Assembly: GCA_018242295.1 (NCBI GenBank)
Contig: JAFECE010000010.1
Location: 67,724-131,723 of the forward strand
From: Pseudomonadota bacterium
GTDB taxonomy: Bacteria; Pseudomonadota; Alphaproteobacteria; Rhizobiales; Hyphomicrobiaceae
Reading direction: 5' to 3'
Length of the DNA stretch: 64,000 nt
Below the pieces are notes generated by a model, which was given only the letters and a program-made list of their open reading frames with translations, was not told the DNA's origin and ran no database searches. Of the stretch, positions 17,121 through 25,677 are shown piece by piece (positions within the stretch are counted from its first letter, which is position 1; every line of letters begins with the position of its first letter). The position numbers were made by a program, and so were the translations under genes.

Positions 17121-18680
17121 ATGCATTGGCGAGACTCCATTCGTTTTCAGCTCACCTTCATTTTTCTATGCATGCTTTTCCTTGTCGTGCTTGTCGGTTC
17201 GTTCAGCATTTGGCGGCTCAGCGGCTTCAACGCTCTCTCCGCTGACGTTTCTGAAGTTTGGCTGCCAAGCACGCGCGTGATCGGCGACCTAAACAACTTT
17301 ACTTCAGATTTTCGGGCAATCGAAGGCAGTTATCTGCTCGCGACCAGTTCTTCCGAGATCGATCCGATCCTCAAGGAGATGGAAGGGTTAGACCACTCGA
17401 TTTCTGAAGCCGAAACCCGGTTCGAGGCCATACGTCATGACCCCAAAGAGGCGGAGCTCTATGCTGACTTCAAACGGCAATGGATTCGCTATCGGGAGGT
17501 TGTCGGCCGCCAGATGGCGTTGGTTGAACGTGGCGACACGGGTACTGCTGTCGTCAATTACAAAAATAGCTCACGAATTTCCTATGATGCCGCGAGCGAC
17601 ACGCTCGGAGCGCTGACCGACCAGATCGTGTCAAGTGCCCAGGCAGCAAAAGATCGTTTGGCCCATGCGTACAGAAATGCATTCTGGCTCATTTGCGGCG
17701 CGATATCGATTGCCGGCCTGCTTGTGGCGGTAGCGCTCGTCTACATCAGATACTCCGTTTCCAAGCCCCTTGCGCAATTGACAGACTGCATGCTCCGCCT
17801 CGCGGCCAACGACGTCGACGTGGAGATCGGCAACATTTCGCAGAGAACCGAGATCAGTAAAATTGCGCGGGCGGCGGTCGTTTTCCAAAACAATGCCGTC
17901 GATCTCATGCGCAGTAAAGCCCTACTCGCCGACCAAGCAAGCAAGCTCGAGGAGCAGTTGGCCTATGAGCAACGACTTACCCTTTCGCAAAGAAATTTCG
18001 TCTCTATGGCGTCGCACGAATTCAGAACGCCGTTGACGATCATTGACGGGCATGCGCGGCGAATGGAGAAGATGAAGGATAGGATTTCAGGGGAAGAGCT
18101 GATCGACCGACTTTCGAAGATTCGATCGGCGGTGCGGAGGATGTCTTACGTCACTCAAAATTTGCTCGAGTCCGCACGTCTCGCCGAGGCGTCACCCACA
18201 TTTGAGCCGGGCGAATTCGATATCATTTCGCTGCTTCACGACGTTTGCCAAATCCATAGAGAGGTGAGCCCATACACACCCATCAAAGAAAGTTTTGCCG
18301 TATCTCACGTCAACATTATTGGAGACGAGCGATTGCTGCATCAGGTGTTCAGCAACATCATCTCTAATTCAGTGAAGTATTCTCCGGACGGTTCGGCGGT
18401 CTGCGTCGCCGCGAAAGAGCATAATGACCACGTGCAAATAATCGTAGCCGATGAGGGCATTGGAATTCCGGAGCCGGATCAAGAGCGGTTATTCGAACGC
18501 TACCATCGCGGAAGCAATGTCTCGGGCATCGTTGGCACCGGTGTCGGTCTATATCTCGTCAAAATGGTCGTGGATCGCCACGGTGGCAGGATCGTAGTGG
18601 AAAGCGGCGTCGGCATCGGGACGAAAGTTATCGTGGATCTTCCGAAGGTTCTCGGAGCTGATCTGCCGGCGGCTGTTTGA
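17121..18680 (+). CDS. membrane sensor histidine kinase (4HB sensor, HAMP, HisKA, HATPase)
   Basis: 519 aa. TM1 around residues 10-32, periplasmic four-helix bundle domain (about 33-184) like methyl-accepting-type 4HB sensors, TM2 about 187-209, HAMP about 210-263, a coiled-coil linker, HisKA with H299 in SHEFRTPLT, then the ATPase with N box NIISNSVKYSP, G1 DEGIGI, F box LFERYHR and G2 GTGVGLYLV. All key residues are present. It is divergently transcribed from the LuxR-type regulator. Signal unknown. Confidence 0.9.
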   Translation: MHWRDSIRFQLTFIFLCMLFLVVLVGSFSIWRLSGFNALSADVSEVWLPSTRVIGDLNNFTSDFRAIEGSYLLATSSSEIDPILKEMEGLDHSISEAETRFEAIRHDPKEAELYADFKRQWIRYREVVGRQMALVERGDTGTAVVNYKNSSRISYDAASDTLGALTDQIVSSAQAAKDRLAHAYRNAFWLICGAISIAGLLVAVALVYIRYSVSKPLAQLTDCMLRLAANDVDVEIGNISQRTEISKIARAAVVFQNNAVDLMRSKALLADQASKLEEQLAYEQRLTLSQRNFVSMASHEFRTPLTIIDGHARRMEKMKDRISGEELIDRLSKIRSAVRRMSYVTQNLLESARLAEASPTFEPGEFDIISLLHDVCQIHREVSPYTPIKESFAVSHVNIIGDERLLHQVFSNIISNSVKYSPDGSAVCVAAKEHNDHVQIIVADEGIGIPEPDQERLFERYHRGSNVSGIVGTGVGLYLVKMVVDRHGGRIVVESGVGIGTKVIVDLPKVLGADLPAAV

Positions 18681-18782
18681 GAAATTTTGTTGGTAGGGCC
18701 AACTCAAAATTGAGCCGCGGATATTCCGCGCCCGTCCAGATTGGCCGCTGAGGACGAGGGAATATTCTCCGGGACGCATATT

Positions 18783-20177
18783 TTAATAATGAAGCGCGGT
18801 GCGTGCACCGACCACAATGGCGTGAAGTTCTGGGTCGCCGCTCGGATGCCAGACATATTGTAAGTCTGGCTGTAAAGTCCACCCAGGTACAATCTGGTAG
18901 ACATAACTGAGTTCTACGTTAGCCTCGAAATCCTGTACAGGGACCGATGTGCCGGTGAACGCCCCGAGATCTCGATCGAAGTCGGCGCGCCCATCAGAGT
19001 ACTTGGAATAAATAAATCCCAAACCGAATTTGTCATCAGGGCGATGCGGCACCATTCCGCTTACAACAATCCCGCCGTCAACATAGAAGTCGATCAGATT
19101 CCGGTCTGACGGACTCCCCGAAATGCGGGTGTAAACACCTATTCCGCTGTCTTTCGGGGCGCCAGTGGGGTGATAAATCTGCTGATCGATGACGGCATAG
19201 ATACCTCCGTCGCCTCTATGCCTTGCTGCCTCGCCCGATCCAGCTGGGTTGGCTAACAGAGTGCCGTCATTCGCGAAACGTTGATCATCAAACGAACCAA
19301 AATGTCCCCACGCGCCAAACTTATAAGTGTGGCTTAGTCCCTTATCGGAAGGGTCGTTGCGCAGCTGAATTTCAGCGATGACAAATGCAGGGTCAGCGAC
19401 GCGGAAATTCACTCCGTAGTGATTGCGATTCTGCGGGTCACCAGGCCCGGGTCCCGCGGGATCTCCGTTGAGCACGGCAAAAAGTAAAGTTGTCTTTGAG
19501 TCGGGCGCATACTTTATCCGTACGCCAGGTGTGGAGAGAGGGTATGCCGCGCCGCCACTGGGCAAATCTTCCGCGACGATGGTCGCCCAGTCACTTTGCA
19601 GGAACATCGCGCTAAGATCACTGAAGAAGAATTCTTCGTCGGCTGCCAATTGGCCAATTCGAACGCTTCCTTTGCCCTTATCGAATGTTTGTTCGAGCCA
19701 AAGTTCTGAAAGCCGCGTTGTCGACAGGGCCTCGATAGCGGCAATGGTGTTGATGCCGCCGACATAATCGCGCAGTATTTGGCCCGTGTTGTGAATTTGA
19801 AAGATGTTTGCGAAGACACTTGCGCCGTGCCAGCCGATTGCCTTTTCTAGGTCGACCGTCAATCGCGTTTCAAGGAGACCTTGGTCGATCATGCCTCTTT
19901 TTATGCCGCCGTCGACATTCGCAAGGCCATCATTTGTGTAGTTGAAGACGGCCGTGATGCCATATCCCGCAAGTTCTTTCCGGGTGCCGAACGGATCTCC
20001 ATGATTTGGCAAGCTGCTAGCGATAGAGGGGGCTGTTATGCCGTTGGCGTCCGGGCCGGCATCGTCCGCAACCGCCGGCAACATCGGCAGGCAAATCGCG
20101 ATAAGCGCCAAGCAGGTGGTCAAGGCACGTCTGCACTCGTTCACGAACAGACCGTTCGTGAAAAGAATAACTGACAT
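18783..20177 (-). CDS. OprB-type carbohydrate-selective porin
   Basis: 464 aa on the minus strand with an N-terminal signal (Ala/Leu-rich, cleavage after PAVA near residue 38). It has the OprB features: a leading region with GITAVFNYTNDGLANVDGG, an alternating beta pattern through the molecule, a segment GAASYPLSTPGVRIKY-like, VLNGDPAGPGPGDPQNRNHYG, and C-terminal strands. OprB porins pass sugars and other small solutes. The predicted end (RTALHY) terminates in Tyr, compatible with outer-membrane insertion. It converges with the kinase gene, about 100 bases apart. Confidence 0.85.
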   Translation of the reverse strand: MSVILFTNGLFVNECRRALTTCLALIAICLPMLPAVADDAGPDANGITAPSIASSLPNHGDPFGTRKELAGYGITAVFNYTNDGLANVDGGIKRGMIDQGLLETRLTVDLEKAIGWHGASVFANIFQIHNTGQILRDYVGGINTIAAIEALSTTRLSELWLEQTFDKGKGSVRIGQLAADEEFFFSDLSAMFLQSDWATIVAEDLPSGGAAYPLSTPGVRIKYAPDSKTTLLFAVLNGDPAGPGPGDPQNRNHYGVNFRVADPAFVIAEIQLRNDPSDKGLSHTYKFGAWGHFGSFDDQRFANDGTLLANPAGSGEAARHRGDGGIYAVIDQQIYHPTGAPKDSGIGVYTRISGSPSDRNLIDFYVDGGIVVSGMVPHRPDDKFGLGFIYSKYSDGRADFDRDLGAFTGTSVPVQDFEANVELSYVYQIVPGWTLQPDLQYVWHPSGDPELHAIVVGARTALHY

Positions 20178-20295
20178 TCGTCCCTGTGCCCCCCAAAGAC
20201 ACCGCCGACCAAAAAACGTCGTCGTCGTTAGCTAACACTTAGCGAGAGCTTGACCATCTAGGTTAGACATCCCCTGCGCATATCATTATGTGTAC

Positions 20296-20312
20296 AGTTG
20301 TTGTAAACAACT
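20296..20312. promoter_or_regulatory. inverted repeat AGTTGTT-N3-AACAACT
   Basis: A perfect 7+3+7 palindrome in the 525-base intergenic region upstream of the OprB-type porin (start 20177). Its position about 120 bases upstream of the start codon is suitable for an operator of a dimeric regulator. No regulator gene adjoins it. The remainder of 20178-20702 contains no gene I can support. Confidence 0.45.
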
Positions 20313-20401
20313 CGGCCGGATCGCCTAGTGCGGCCAGACTAACAGCGGGCGAGTGACTAAGCAGATTATGCTGGCAGAATCGATAAATTCAGCTCTTCAG
20401 T

Positions 20402-20415
20402 CGAAAACGTTTTCG
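20402..20415. promoter_or_regulatory. perfect palindrome CGAAAACGTTTTCG (LacI-type operator-like)
   Basis: A 14-base perfect palindrome with a central CG flanked by A and T tracts, the shape of LacI-family operators (AAACGTTT core). It is located about 225 bases upstream of the OprB porin start and about 290 bases from the TauE gene end. Being upstream of a sugar porin makes a LacI-family site plausible; no LacI gene is visible in this window. Confidence 0.4.
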
Positions 20416-20610
20416 TAGCTGTGATTCGCGTCGGAAAATATTCCGCCAACAGCCCAATTCTCGCGCTGCGACTCGAGATCATAGCTGTTCCATCATTGGA
20501 TTTCGCTTGGGACGTGCGGGATATGCAATGTTGGGCTCAGCGAGGGCCCCTGACTACACACCCCGGCATTGCCCCTGCCCATCTAATGATCCGGCGTTTT
20601 GCGTGACGCC

Positions 20611-20645
20611 CGCTAGAGTATATCTACCTGCCGTCCTCTAGCGGA
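20611..20645. terminator. hairpin downstream of the sulfide operon
   Basis: CCGCTAGAG (20611-20619) pairs perfectly with CTCTAGCGG (20637-20645) across a 17-base loop. It lies about 60 bases beyond the stop of the last gene of the leftward sulfide operon, which suits a terminator or mRNA 3' stabiliser, but there is no clear T-tract. Confidence 0.4.
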
Positions 20646-20702
20646 TTGGCATCGTCACCGGTTCTTCGGAGGCGGTGCGGGGGTGCCTTGAAGCCGCTCG
20701 CG

Positions 20703-21491
20703 CTACAATCCGATTGCGGGAAGGCTTTTCCAGATCATGTATGCGGCGACGACGAAGATGAGCACTGCGAATAGAGTCGTGAGCATGCCCCGCTCTTTGG
20801 CTAGGTGTCTGGCGACGCGGGTGCCGGCCCATCCTCCTGCGATGCCGCCCCCGATGAATACGAGTGCGAGCGGCCAGTCGATGAGACCGGAATAGGCATA
20901 GTTTATCGCGGTGGTGAGCCCGAACGCGGTCACGGCAATCAGCGACGTGCCTATCGCATTCAGAATCGGCATCCCCGTCGAGCCAACCAGACCCGGCACG
21001 ATGAGAAAGCCGCCGCCAATGCCGAAGAACCCGGAAAAGAGCCCGGTGCCAAGGCCGTAGCTGAGAACCTTGGGGGCTTTCTCGCGATTGCATTCGGCGT
21101 CAGGGTTGCCGGCGTCGCCACGCCCCTTCAGCATCAGGACGCCGATGAGCACCATGACCATCGCAAACAGAATGAGGAGCTTTTGGCCGTCGATCGCCTT
21201 GCCCATGGTGGAACCGAGCAGAGCTCCGATCACGCCGGAGGCCGCATACATTCCGCCGCAGCGCCATTTCACTGTCTGTGCGCGGGCGTGGCCTATGAGG
21301 CCCGTCATGGCATTTATGGCGACGGCGAATGCGCTTGTTCCAATGGCAACGTGCGGGTTGGCGAGGCCCACGAAGTAGACCATCAGCGGTACGGCGAGTA
21401 TGGACCCACCGCCACCGACAAGGGCAAGCGTGAAGCCGACCAGTGATCCTGATACGGCGCCGAGGCAATATTGCAGAGGCTCCAGTGTCAC
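20703..21491 (-). CDS. TauE/SafE-family sulfite/organosulfonate exporter
   Basis: 262 aa. GTG 21491 is chosen since it overlaps the previous TGA (GTGA), the classic coupled arrangement; an upstream frame extension would only add a short tail. About eight transmembrane helices with the family's two glycine-rich repeats, ALVGGGGSILAVPLM and FFGIGGGFLIVPGLV. TauE/SafE proteins export sulfite and related sulfur anions. As the last gene in a sulfide-oxidation operon its natural role is removing sulfite made by the persulfide dioxygenase-like enzyme. Confidence 0.9.
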   Translation of the reverse strand: MTLEPLQYCLGAVSGSLVGFTLALVGGGGSILAVPLMVYFVGLANPHVAIGTSAFAVAINAMTGLIGHARAQTVKWRCGGMYAASGVIGALLGSTMGKAIDGQKLLILFAMVMVLIGVLMLKGRGDAGNPDAECNREKAPKVLSYGLGTGLFSGFFGIGGGFLIVPGLVGSTGMPILNAIGTSLIAVTAFGLTTAINYAYSGLIDWPLALVFIGGGIAGGWAGTRVARHLAKERGMLTTLFAVLIFVVAAYMIWKSLPAIGL

Positions 21492-23155
21492 GCCGATTCC
21501 TCGATGAGGTGCGGATGAACCATCCATTCGCGCCCCTTAAGCATGCCCCGCCAATAGATCGGCGGCAGCAGTCTCTCTTTCAGAAACCACGCGGCGCGGC
21601 TTGGGCGTGTTCCGTCGATCAGCCAGGTGGGGAAGCTTGGAAGCAGCTTGCCGCCATATCCAAATTCTGCGAGCACGATCTTGCCGCGTTCGACGGTGAG
21701 GGGGCAGGAGCCATAGCCATTGTAATCTGCGGCTGGTTGTTTGCCCTCCAGGACAGCGAGCGCATTGACCGCGACCACGGGCGCTTGTTTGCGGGCTGCG
21801 GCGGCCGTCTTCGCATTGCTTGTTCCAGCCGCATCGCCCAGGGCGAAGACGTTTTGATAGCGCACGTGCTGCAGCGTCGCCTGATCGACTTCGATGAAGC
21901 CACTCGGACCAGCGAGCGCGCTGCGGGCAACGAACTCGGGCGCCACTTGGGGAGGCACGGCATGAAGCAGGTCAAATGACCGCTCAATCCGTTCAACGGA
22001 ACCATCGGCGGTCTTGCGTTCGAGGGTGGCAATTTTCCTTTGGCCGTCGACCGCAACCAGCTTTGATTCCAGGCGAAGATCTATGCCGTATCGCTTGATG
22101 TAGTTTTCGAGTGCCGGCACATAGGCTGGAACTCCAAAAAGCACCGCGCCGGCGTTATGAAATTCGACGTTGATATTCTGAAGCGCGCGGGCGTCGCTCC
22201 AGATGTCGCAAGACAGGTACATCGCCTTCTGCGGCGCGCCGGCGCATTTGATCGGCATTGGCGGCTGGGTGAAGAGCGCGCGGCCGCGACGGAATTCTCG
22301 TACCAGCCGATAGGTATAGGGCGCCAGGTCGTAACGATAGTTGGACGTCACGCCGTTGGAGCCGAGCGCTTCAGCAAGACCCGGGATGGCATCCCAAGCC
22401 AGCTTGATGCCTGGTGCGGCGACCAGCACGTGATATTTCACGATCCGCCCATCGGCGAGCTGGACCTGGTTCTGCTCAGGCAGGAATCCGGTGACGGCCG
22501 CCTGAATCCATTCGACGCCATTCGGAATGACGCTGGCTTCGCTGTGGCGCGTCTGCTCGGGCGAGAAAACGCCGGCCCCAACCAAGGTCCAGCCCGGCTG
22601 GTAGTAATGAGTCTCTGCTGGATCGATGACGGCGATGGAGATTTTTCGGTTGCGCTTGCGCAGGCTTGCCGCTGTAGAAATTCCGGCCGATCCTCCGCCG
22701 ACGATGAGAACGTCGTAGGTCATCGGGCGCGTTGCTTTGGCGCGTCGCTCGAGCGCCGGCCTGAGGGAGTTCAGGTCGTAACCTGCGCGCTTCGCGGTTT
22801 CGATCGCGGCTGCAGGATCGTTCGAGTCGGAATCGGCTAACGCCCACAGCGTCGCCGAACGCGTGCCGCTTCGGCAGAATGCCAATATCGGGCGAGGGAG
22901 ATGCGCGAGTGCATCCTGCATCGCATTGGCATCGTCGTTCGTGATCTGCCCCGGGACGACCGGCACATGCGCGAACGCCATGCCGTTGCTTTCGGCGAGG
23001 CGGGATATGTCCGATGCCGTTGGCTGCCCCTGCACTTCGCCGTCAGGCCGATTGGACACGATCGAGCGGAAGCCCATTTTTGCAGCTTCGGCAATGTCTG
23101 CTGCCGTCAATTGCGGCGCTACGGAGAATGTGGGGCTGAGTGCCTTGAAGGGCAT
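21488..23155 (-). CDS. phosphatase-like (TIGR01244/DUF442) and sulfide:quinone oxidoreductase-like fusion
   Basis: 555 aa. Residues 1-110 form the small tyrosine-phosphatase/rhodanese-like domain found in Blh proteins, with the P-loop CRSGTRS (C94). Residues about 145-555 are an FAD-dependent SQR of the SQOR type: dinucleotide motif GGGSAGIS, GWTLVGAG, the redox Cys in PIKCAGAPQK and another in YGSCPLTV, and NVFALGDAAGTSNAKTAAA for FAD. Both SQOR catalytic cysteines are therefore present. It should oxidise sulfide to a persulfide and reduce quinone. The fused N-terminal domain may pass the sulfane sulfur. Overlaps the TauE gene by GTGA and follows the YeeE pair by 16 bases. Confidence 0.9.
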   Translation of the reverse strand: MPFKALSPTFSVAPQLTAADIAEAAKMGFRSIVSNRPDGEVQGQPTASDISRLAESNGMAFAHVPVVPGQITNDDANAMQDALAHLPRPILAFCRSGTRSATLWALADSDSNDPAAAIETAKRAGYDLNSLRPALERRAKATRPMTYDVLIVGGGSAGISTAASLRKRNRKISIAVIDPAETHYYQPGWTLVGAGVFSPEQTRHSEASVIPNGVEWIQAAVTGFLPEQNQVQLADGRIVKYHVLVAAPGIKLAWDAIPGLAEALGSNGVTSNYRYDLAPYTYRLVREFRRGRALFTQPPMPIKCAGAPQKAMYLSCDIWSDARALQNINVEFHNAGAVLFGVPAYVPALENYIKRYGIDLRLESKLVAVDGQRKIATLERKTADGSVERIERSFDLLHAVPPQVAPEFVARSALAGPSGFIEVDQATLQHVRYQNVFALGDAAGTSNAKTAAAARKQAPVVAVNALAVLEGKQPAADYNGYGSCPLTVERGKIVLAEFGYGGKLLPSFPTWLIDGTRPSRAAWFLKERLLPPIYWRGMLKGREWMVHPHLIEESA

Positions 23156-23171
23156 GTGAGCATCTCCTGGA

Positions 23172-23606
23172 TTACGCTCGGCTCAGGCTTCGCGCTGAAA
23201 AAGCGAGTTTGTGCAGTCCCATGCCCGCGGCCATGGCTAGCAAGAAGAGGAGCGCCGACCTCGGATGGACCGCCAGCGCTGCTATGCCCGGCCCAGGACA
23301 AATGCCGCCAAGACCCCAACCGATTCCGAAAATCGCCGCACCGCTGATCAATCGCCAGTCGATGTCGCTCGTCGAAGGAAGAGAAGGGCTGTTCGACGCA
23401 AGCGGGTTTCGGCGGCGTTTCAATACCCGCCAAGCAACGGCCATGGGCAACAGCGCGCCGCCCATGACGAAAGCCAAGGTCGGATCCCAATTGCCGGTCA
23501 CGTCGAGAAACGCGCGGACCCTCGCCGGATCGATCATTCCGGATATGGCAAGACCGGCGCCAAAGAATACGCCGCTGAGCAATGCGAGTACGTTCTCTCT
23601 CGTCAT
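23172..23606 (-). CDS. YeeE/YedE-type sulfur transport half-protein, DUF6691-like (second half)
   Basis: 144 aa, four hydrophobic helices. ATG 23606 overlaps the TGA of the previous gene (ATGA). Motifs GVFFGAGLAISGM and FGIGWGLGGICPGPGI are characteristic; the Cys in GGICPGP matches the conserved Cys of YeeE/YedE, which move thiosulfate or sulfane sulfur. In many bacteria the protein is split into two small genes as here. It probably brings in or passes sulfur for the SQR/PDO pathway. Confidence 0.85.
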   Translation of the reverse strand: MTRENVLALLSGVFFGAGLAISGMIDPARVRAFLDVTGNWDPTLAFVMGGALLPMAVAWRVLKRRRNPLASNSPSLPSTSDIDWRLISGAAIFGIGWGLGGICPGPGIAALAVHPRSALLFLLAMAAGMGLHKLAFSARSLSRA

Positions 23607-24037
23607 GTGGACAATCCCAGAAGTCGCATCATCGTGACCGTGAGCACGCCCGCGGCCATGAAGGTAAGCGTCGCGACAATGGAGCGTGTGGAAAGCCGGG
23701 AAATGCCGCAGATACCATGCCCGCTCGTGCAACCCGATCCGAGCCGCGTACCGAAGCCGACAATCACGCCTGCGATGAGCAGCAAGGGCGGAGCGGGGAA
23801 CTGAGCATTCGCGCCGGCGACAAGCTCGACCAGTCCGGCGCCAAGGGGCAAGCCCGCGATAAAGGCCCACGCCAGCTGCCGTGGCGTGTCACCGGACGAT
23901 ATACCGAATGCCCGTGCGAACAGCCCGCTGACGCCAGCGATGCGCCCGTTACCAAGCAACATGATTGCTGCGGCCAGGCCGATGAGAAGACCGCCGACGA
24001 GGCCCTGCACAGGAGCAGCCTGAGGAAAGCCCGGCAT
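23603..24037 (-). CDS. YeeE/YedE-type sulfur transport half-protein (first half)
   Basis: 144 aa. The start ATG 24037 overlaps the upstream TGA as TGATG, preferred over GTG 24040. Contains GLLIGLAAAIMLLGNGRIAGVSG and RLGSGCTSGHGICG, the core signature of the family with its conserved Cys residues. Together with the following gene it forms a split transporter. Predicted inner membrane, sulfur-compound translocation. Confidence 0.88.
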   Translation of the reverse strand: MPGFPQAAPVQGLVGGLLIGLAAAIMLLGNGRIAGVSGLFARAFGISSGDTPRQLAWAFIAGLPLGAGLVELVAGANAQFPAPPLLLIAGVIVGFGTRLGSGCTSGHGICGISRLSTRSIVATLTFMAAGVLTVTMMRLLGLST

Positions 24038-24957
24038 CACAGCACGTTCAACGGAAGTTTCAGATAGCGCGTTCCATTCTCCTCAGCCTCGGGGAGATGT
24101 CCTCCGCGCATGTTGACTTGGACCGAAGGCAGAATGAGTTTGGGCATCGCGAGCGTCGCGTCCCGACGCGTCCGCATGGTCACGAATTCGTCTTCGCTCA
24201 CGCCTTCGTGCACGTGGATGTTGCCGGCTCGCTCGGCGCCGACCGTTGTTTCCCAGGCATACACATCCCGCCCATCAGCCTTGTAGTCGTGGCAGAGGAA
24301 AAGACGCGTCTCTTCCGGCAGCTGCAAGAGGCGGCGTATCGAATGATAAAGCTGATGCGCATCGCCACCGGGGAAATCCGCACGGGCGGTGCCGTAGTCG
24401 GGCATGAACAGCGTGTCGCCCGTGAAGACCACATCACCGATGACATACGCCATGTCAGCCGGCGTGTGTCCCGGTACGTGCAGTGCAATCGCCTCGATCT
24501 CTCCGATCTGAAAGCGGTCGCCGTCGGCAAATAGCCGATCGAACTCCGATCCGTCGCGTTCGAACTCAGTGCCGACGTTGAAGATTTTGCCGAAGACATT
24601 CTGGACACGAATGATCTCGCGTCCGATCGCCAGTTTGCCACCGAGCACATTCTGCAGATACGGCGCAGCCGAGAGGTGGTCGGCATGTGCGTGCGTCTCC
24701 AGCAGCCACTCGACCTTCAACCCGTTGGTGCGGACGTAAGCAATGATCGCATCCGCGGATTTCGTGTTGGTACGACCAGCCGCTTGATCGAAATCCAGCA
24801 CGCTATCGATGATCGCCGCCGCACGGGTGGCAGGATCATGTACGACGTAGCTCACCGTGTTCGTCGGTTCGTCGAAGAAGGCTTGGATAGCGAGCTTCGC
24901 TCCAGATTCGCGCGATCTGCGGATCAAGCCGTCGGCTTGGCTGACGATGGGGTCCAT
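24037..24957 (-). CDS. metallo-beta-lactamase fold persulfide dioxygenase-like enzyme (ETHE1/Blh type)
   Basis: 306 aa from ATG 24957, which follows GGAGGG; an ATG seven codons upstream lacks a site. Metal motif HAHADH (H89, H91, D93, H94), then HVPGHTPADM, TGDTLFMPDYGTARADFPGG and a late HDY giving further ligands. This is the ETHE1/Blh pattern of mononuclear-iron persulfide dioxygenases that convert glutathione persulfide to sulfite. It is first gene of the leftward operon; the others carry the sulfur transporters, SQR fusion and sulfite exporter, consistent with H2S detoxification. Confidence 0.9.
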   Translation of the reverse strand: MDPIVSQADGLIRRSRESGAKLAIQAFFDEPTNTVSYVVHDPATRAAAIIDSVLDFDQAAGRTNTKSADAIIAYVRTNGLKVEWLLETHAHADHLSAAPYLQNVLGGKLAIGREIIRVQNVFGKIFNVGTEFERDGSEFDRLFADGDRFQIGEIEAIALHVPGHTPADMAYVIGDVVFTGDTLFMPDYGTARADFPGGDAHQLYHSIRRLLQLPEETRLFLCHDYKADGRDVYAWETTVGAERAGNIHVHEGVSEDEFVTMRTRRDATLAMPKLILPSVQVNMRGGHLPEAEENGTRYLKLPLNVL

Positions 24958-24975
24958 GGGTCCCTCCTTTGATTT

Positions 24976-24986
24976 CATAATTTATG
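24976..24986. promoter_or_regulatory. candidate repressor operator CATAA-T-TTATG in the divergent promoter region
   Basis: A perfect 5+1+5 palindrome inside a strongly AT-rich 82-base gap between the persulfide dioxygenase and the peroxiredoxin, both of which would have to be controlled from here. BigR-type ArsR repressors bind AT-rich palindromes of this kind. The sequence continues AT-rich to about 25000 and could hold overlapping -10 elements. Confidence 0.5.
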
Positions 24987-25038
24987 TAATTGTGTATTTT
25001 TCTTGCGTCAAGCGGCCTTGGTGTGGCAAGGAGGCGCT

Positions 25039-25677
25039 ATGGAAAATACTGTGACGACGGGCGATCGACCCCTCCGAATTGGAGATTTGGCGCCCAATTT
25101 CCGGGCTCGCACGACGCAGGGCGAGGTGAGTCTCGACCAGTTTAGCGGAAGATGGGTGGTGTTCTTCTCGCACCCGGCCGATTTCACGCCGGTCTGCACC
25201 AGTGAATTCGTGGCCTTGGCCAAGGCGGCGCCGCGGTTTGCCGAGATGGACTGCGCCTTGCTTGGATTGTCCGTCGATAGCCTGTTTTCTCACGTCGCGT
25301 GGTTGAATGCGATTAGGGAGCTATCGGGTGTCGAGATCCCGTTTCCTGTCGTCGAGGATCCCTCGATGGCGATCGGGCGTGCCTACGGGATGCTCGATGA
25401 AAAATCCGCGGATTCGTCCGCCGTTCGCGCAGTCTATTTCATCGATCCCAAAGGGATCATCCGCGCCCTGAACTGGTATCCGATGAGCGTCGGAAGATCG
25501 GTCGAAGAGATGCTTCGCATGGTCGCGGCGCTTCGGCGCTCGCAGAACGGCGACGCTTTCACGCCCGCCGATTGGCAGCCCGGCGACGACGTTCTTGTTC
25601 CGCCGGTCGTCTCGCAGGGCGGCTCGACGGCGGCTCTACCGCACAACTGGTTCTATCGTTTGAAAGCAGACAGATGA
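25039..25677 (+). CDS. 1-Cys/Prx6-type peroxiredoxin
   Basis: 212 aa; ATG 25039 follows GGAGGC. AhpC/TSA fold with the peroxidatic Cys in PVCTSEF (C53), preceded by PADFT, and a C-terminal 1-cysPrx domain (about residues 160-212). No second resolving Cys is obvious, fitting the Prx6 class. In the divergent sulfide locus, it may reduce peroxides or persulfides. The repressor gene begins inside its stop (ATGA). Confidence 0.88.
   Translation: MENTVTTGDRPLRIGDLAPNFRARTTQGEVSLDQFSGRWVVFFSHPADFTPVCTSEFVALAKAAPRFAEMDCALLGLSVDSLFSHVAWLNAIRELSGVEIPFPVVEDPSMAIGRAYGMLDEKSADSSAVRAVYFIDPKGIIRALNWYPMSVGRSVEEMLRMVAALRRSQNGDAFTPADWQPGDDVLVPPVVSQGGSTAALPHNWFYRLKADR

Noticed and set aside
18690-18782. TTTTGTTGG/CCAACTCAAAA pairing between the kinase and porin genes
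   Set aside because: The stem needs a two-base bulge and is short; too weak to call a terminator with confidence.
20421-20606. 61-codon plus-strand frame in the porin upstream region
   Set aside because: No ribosome site, no hydrophobic or conserved segments, and it is next to regulatory palindromes.
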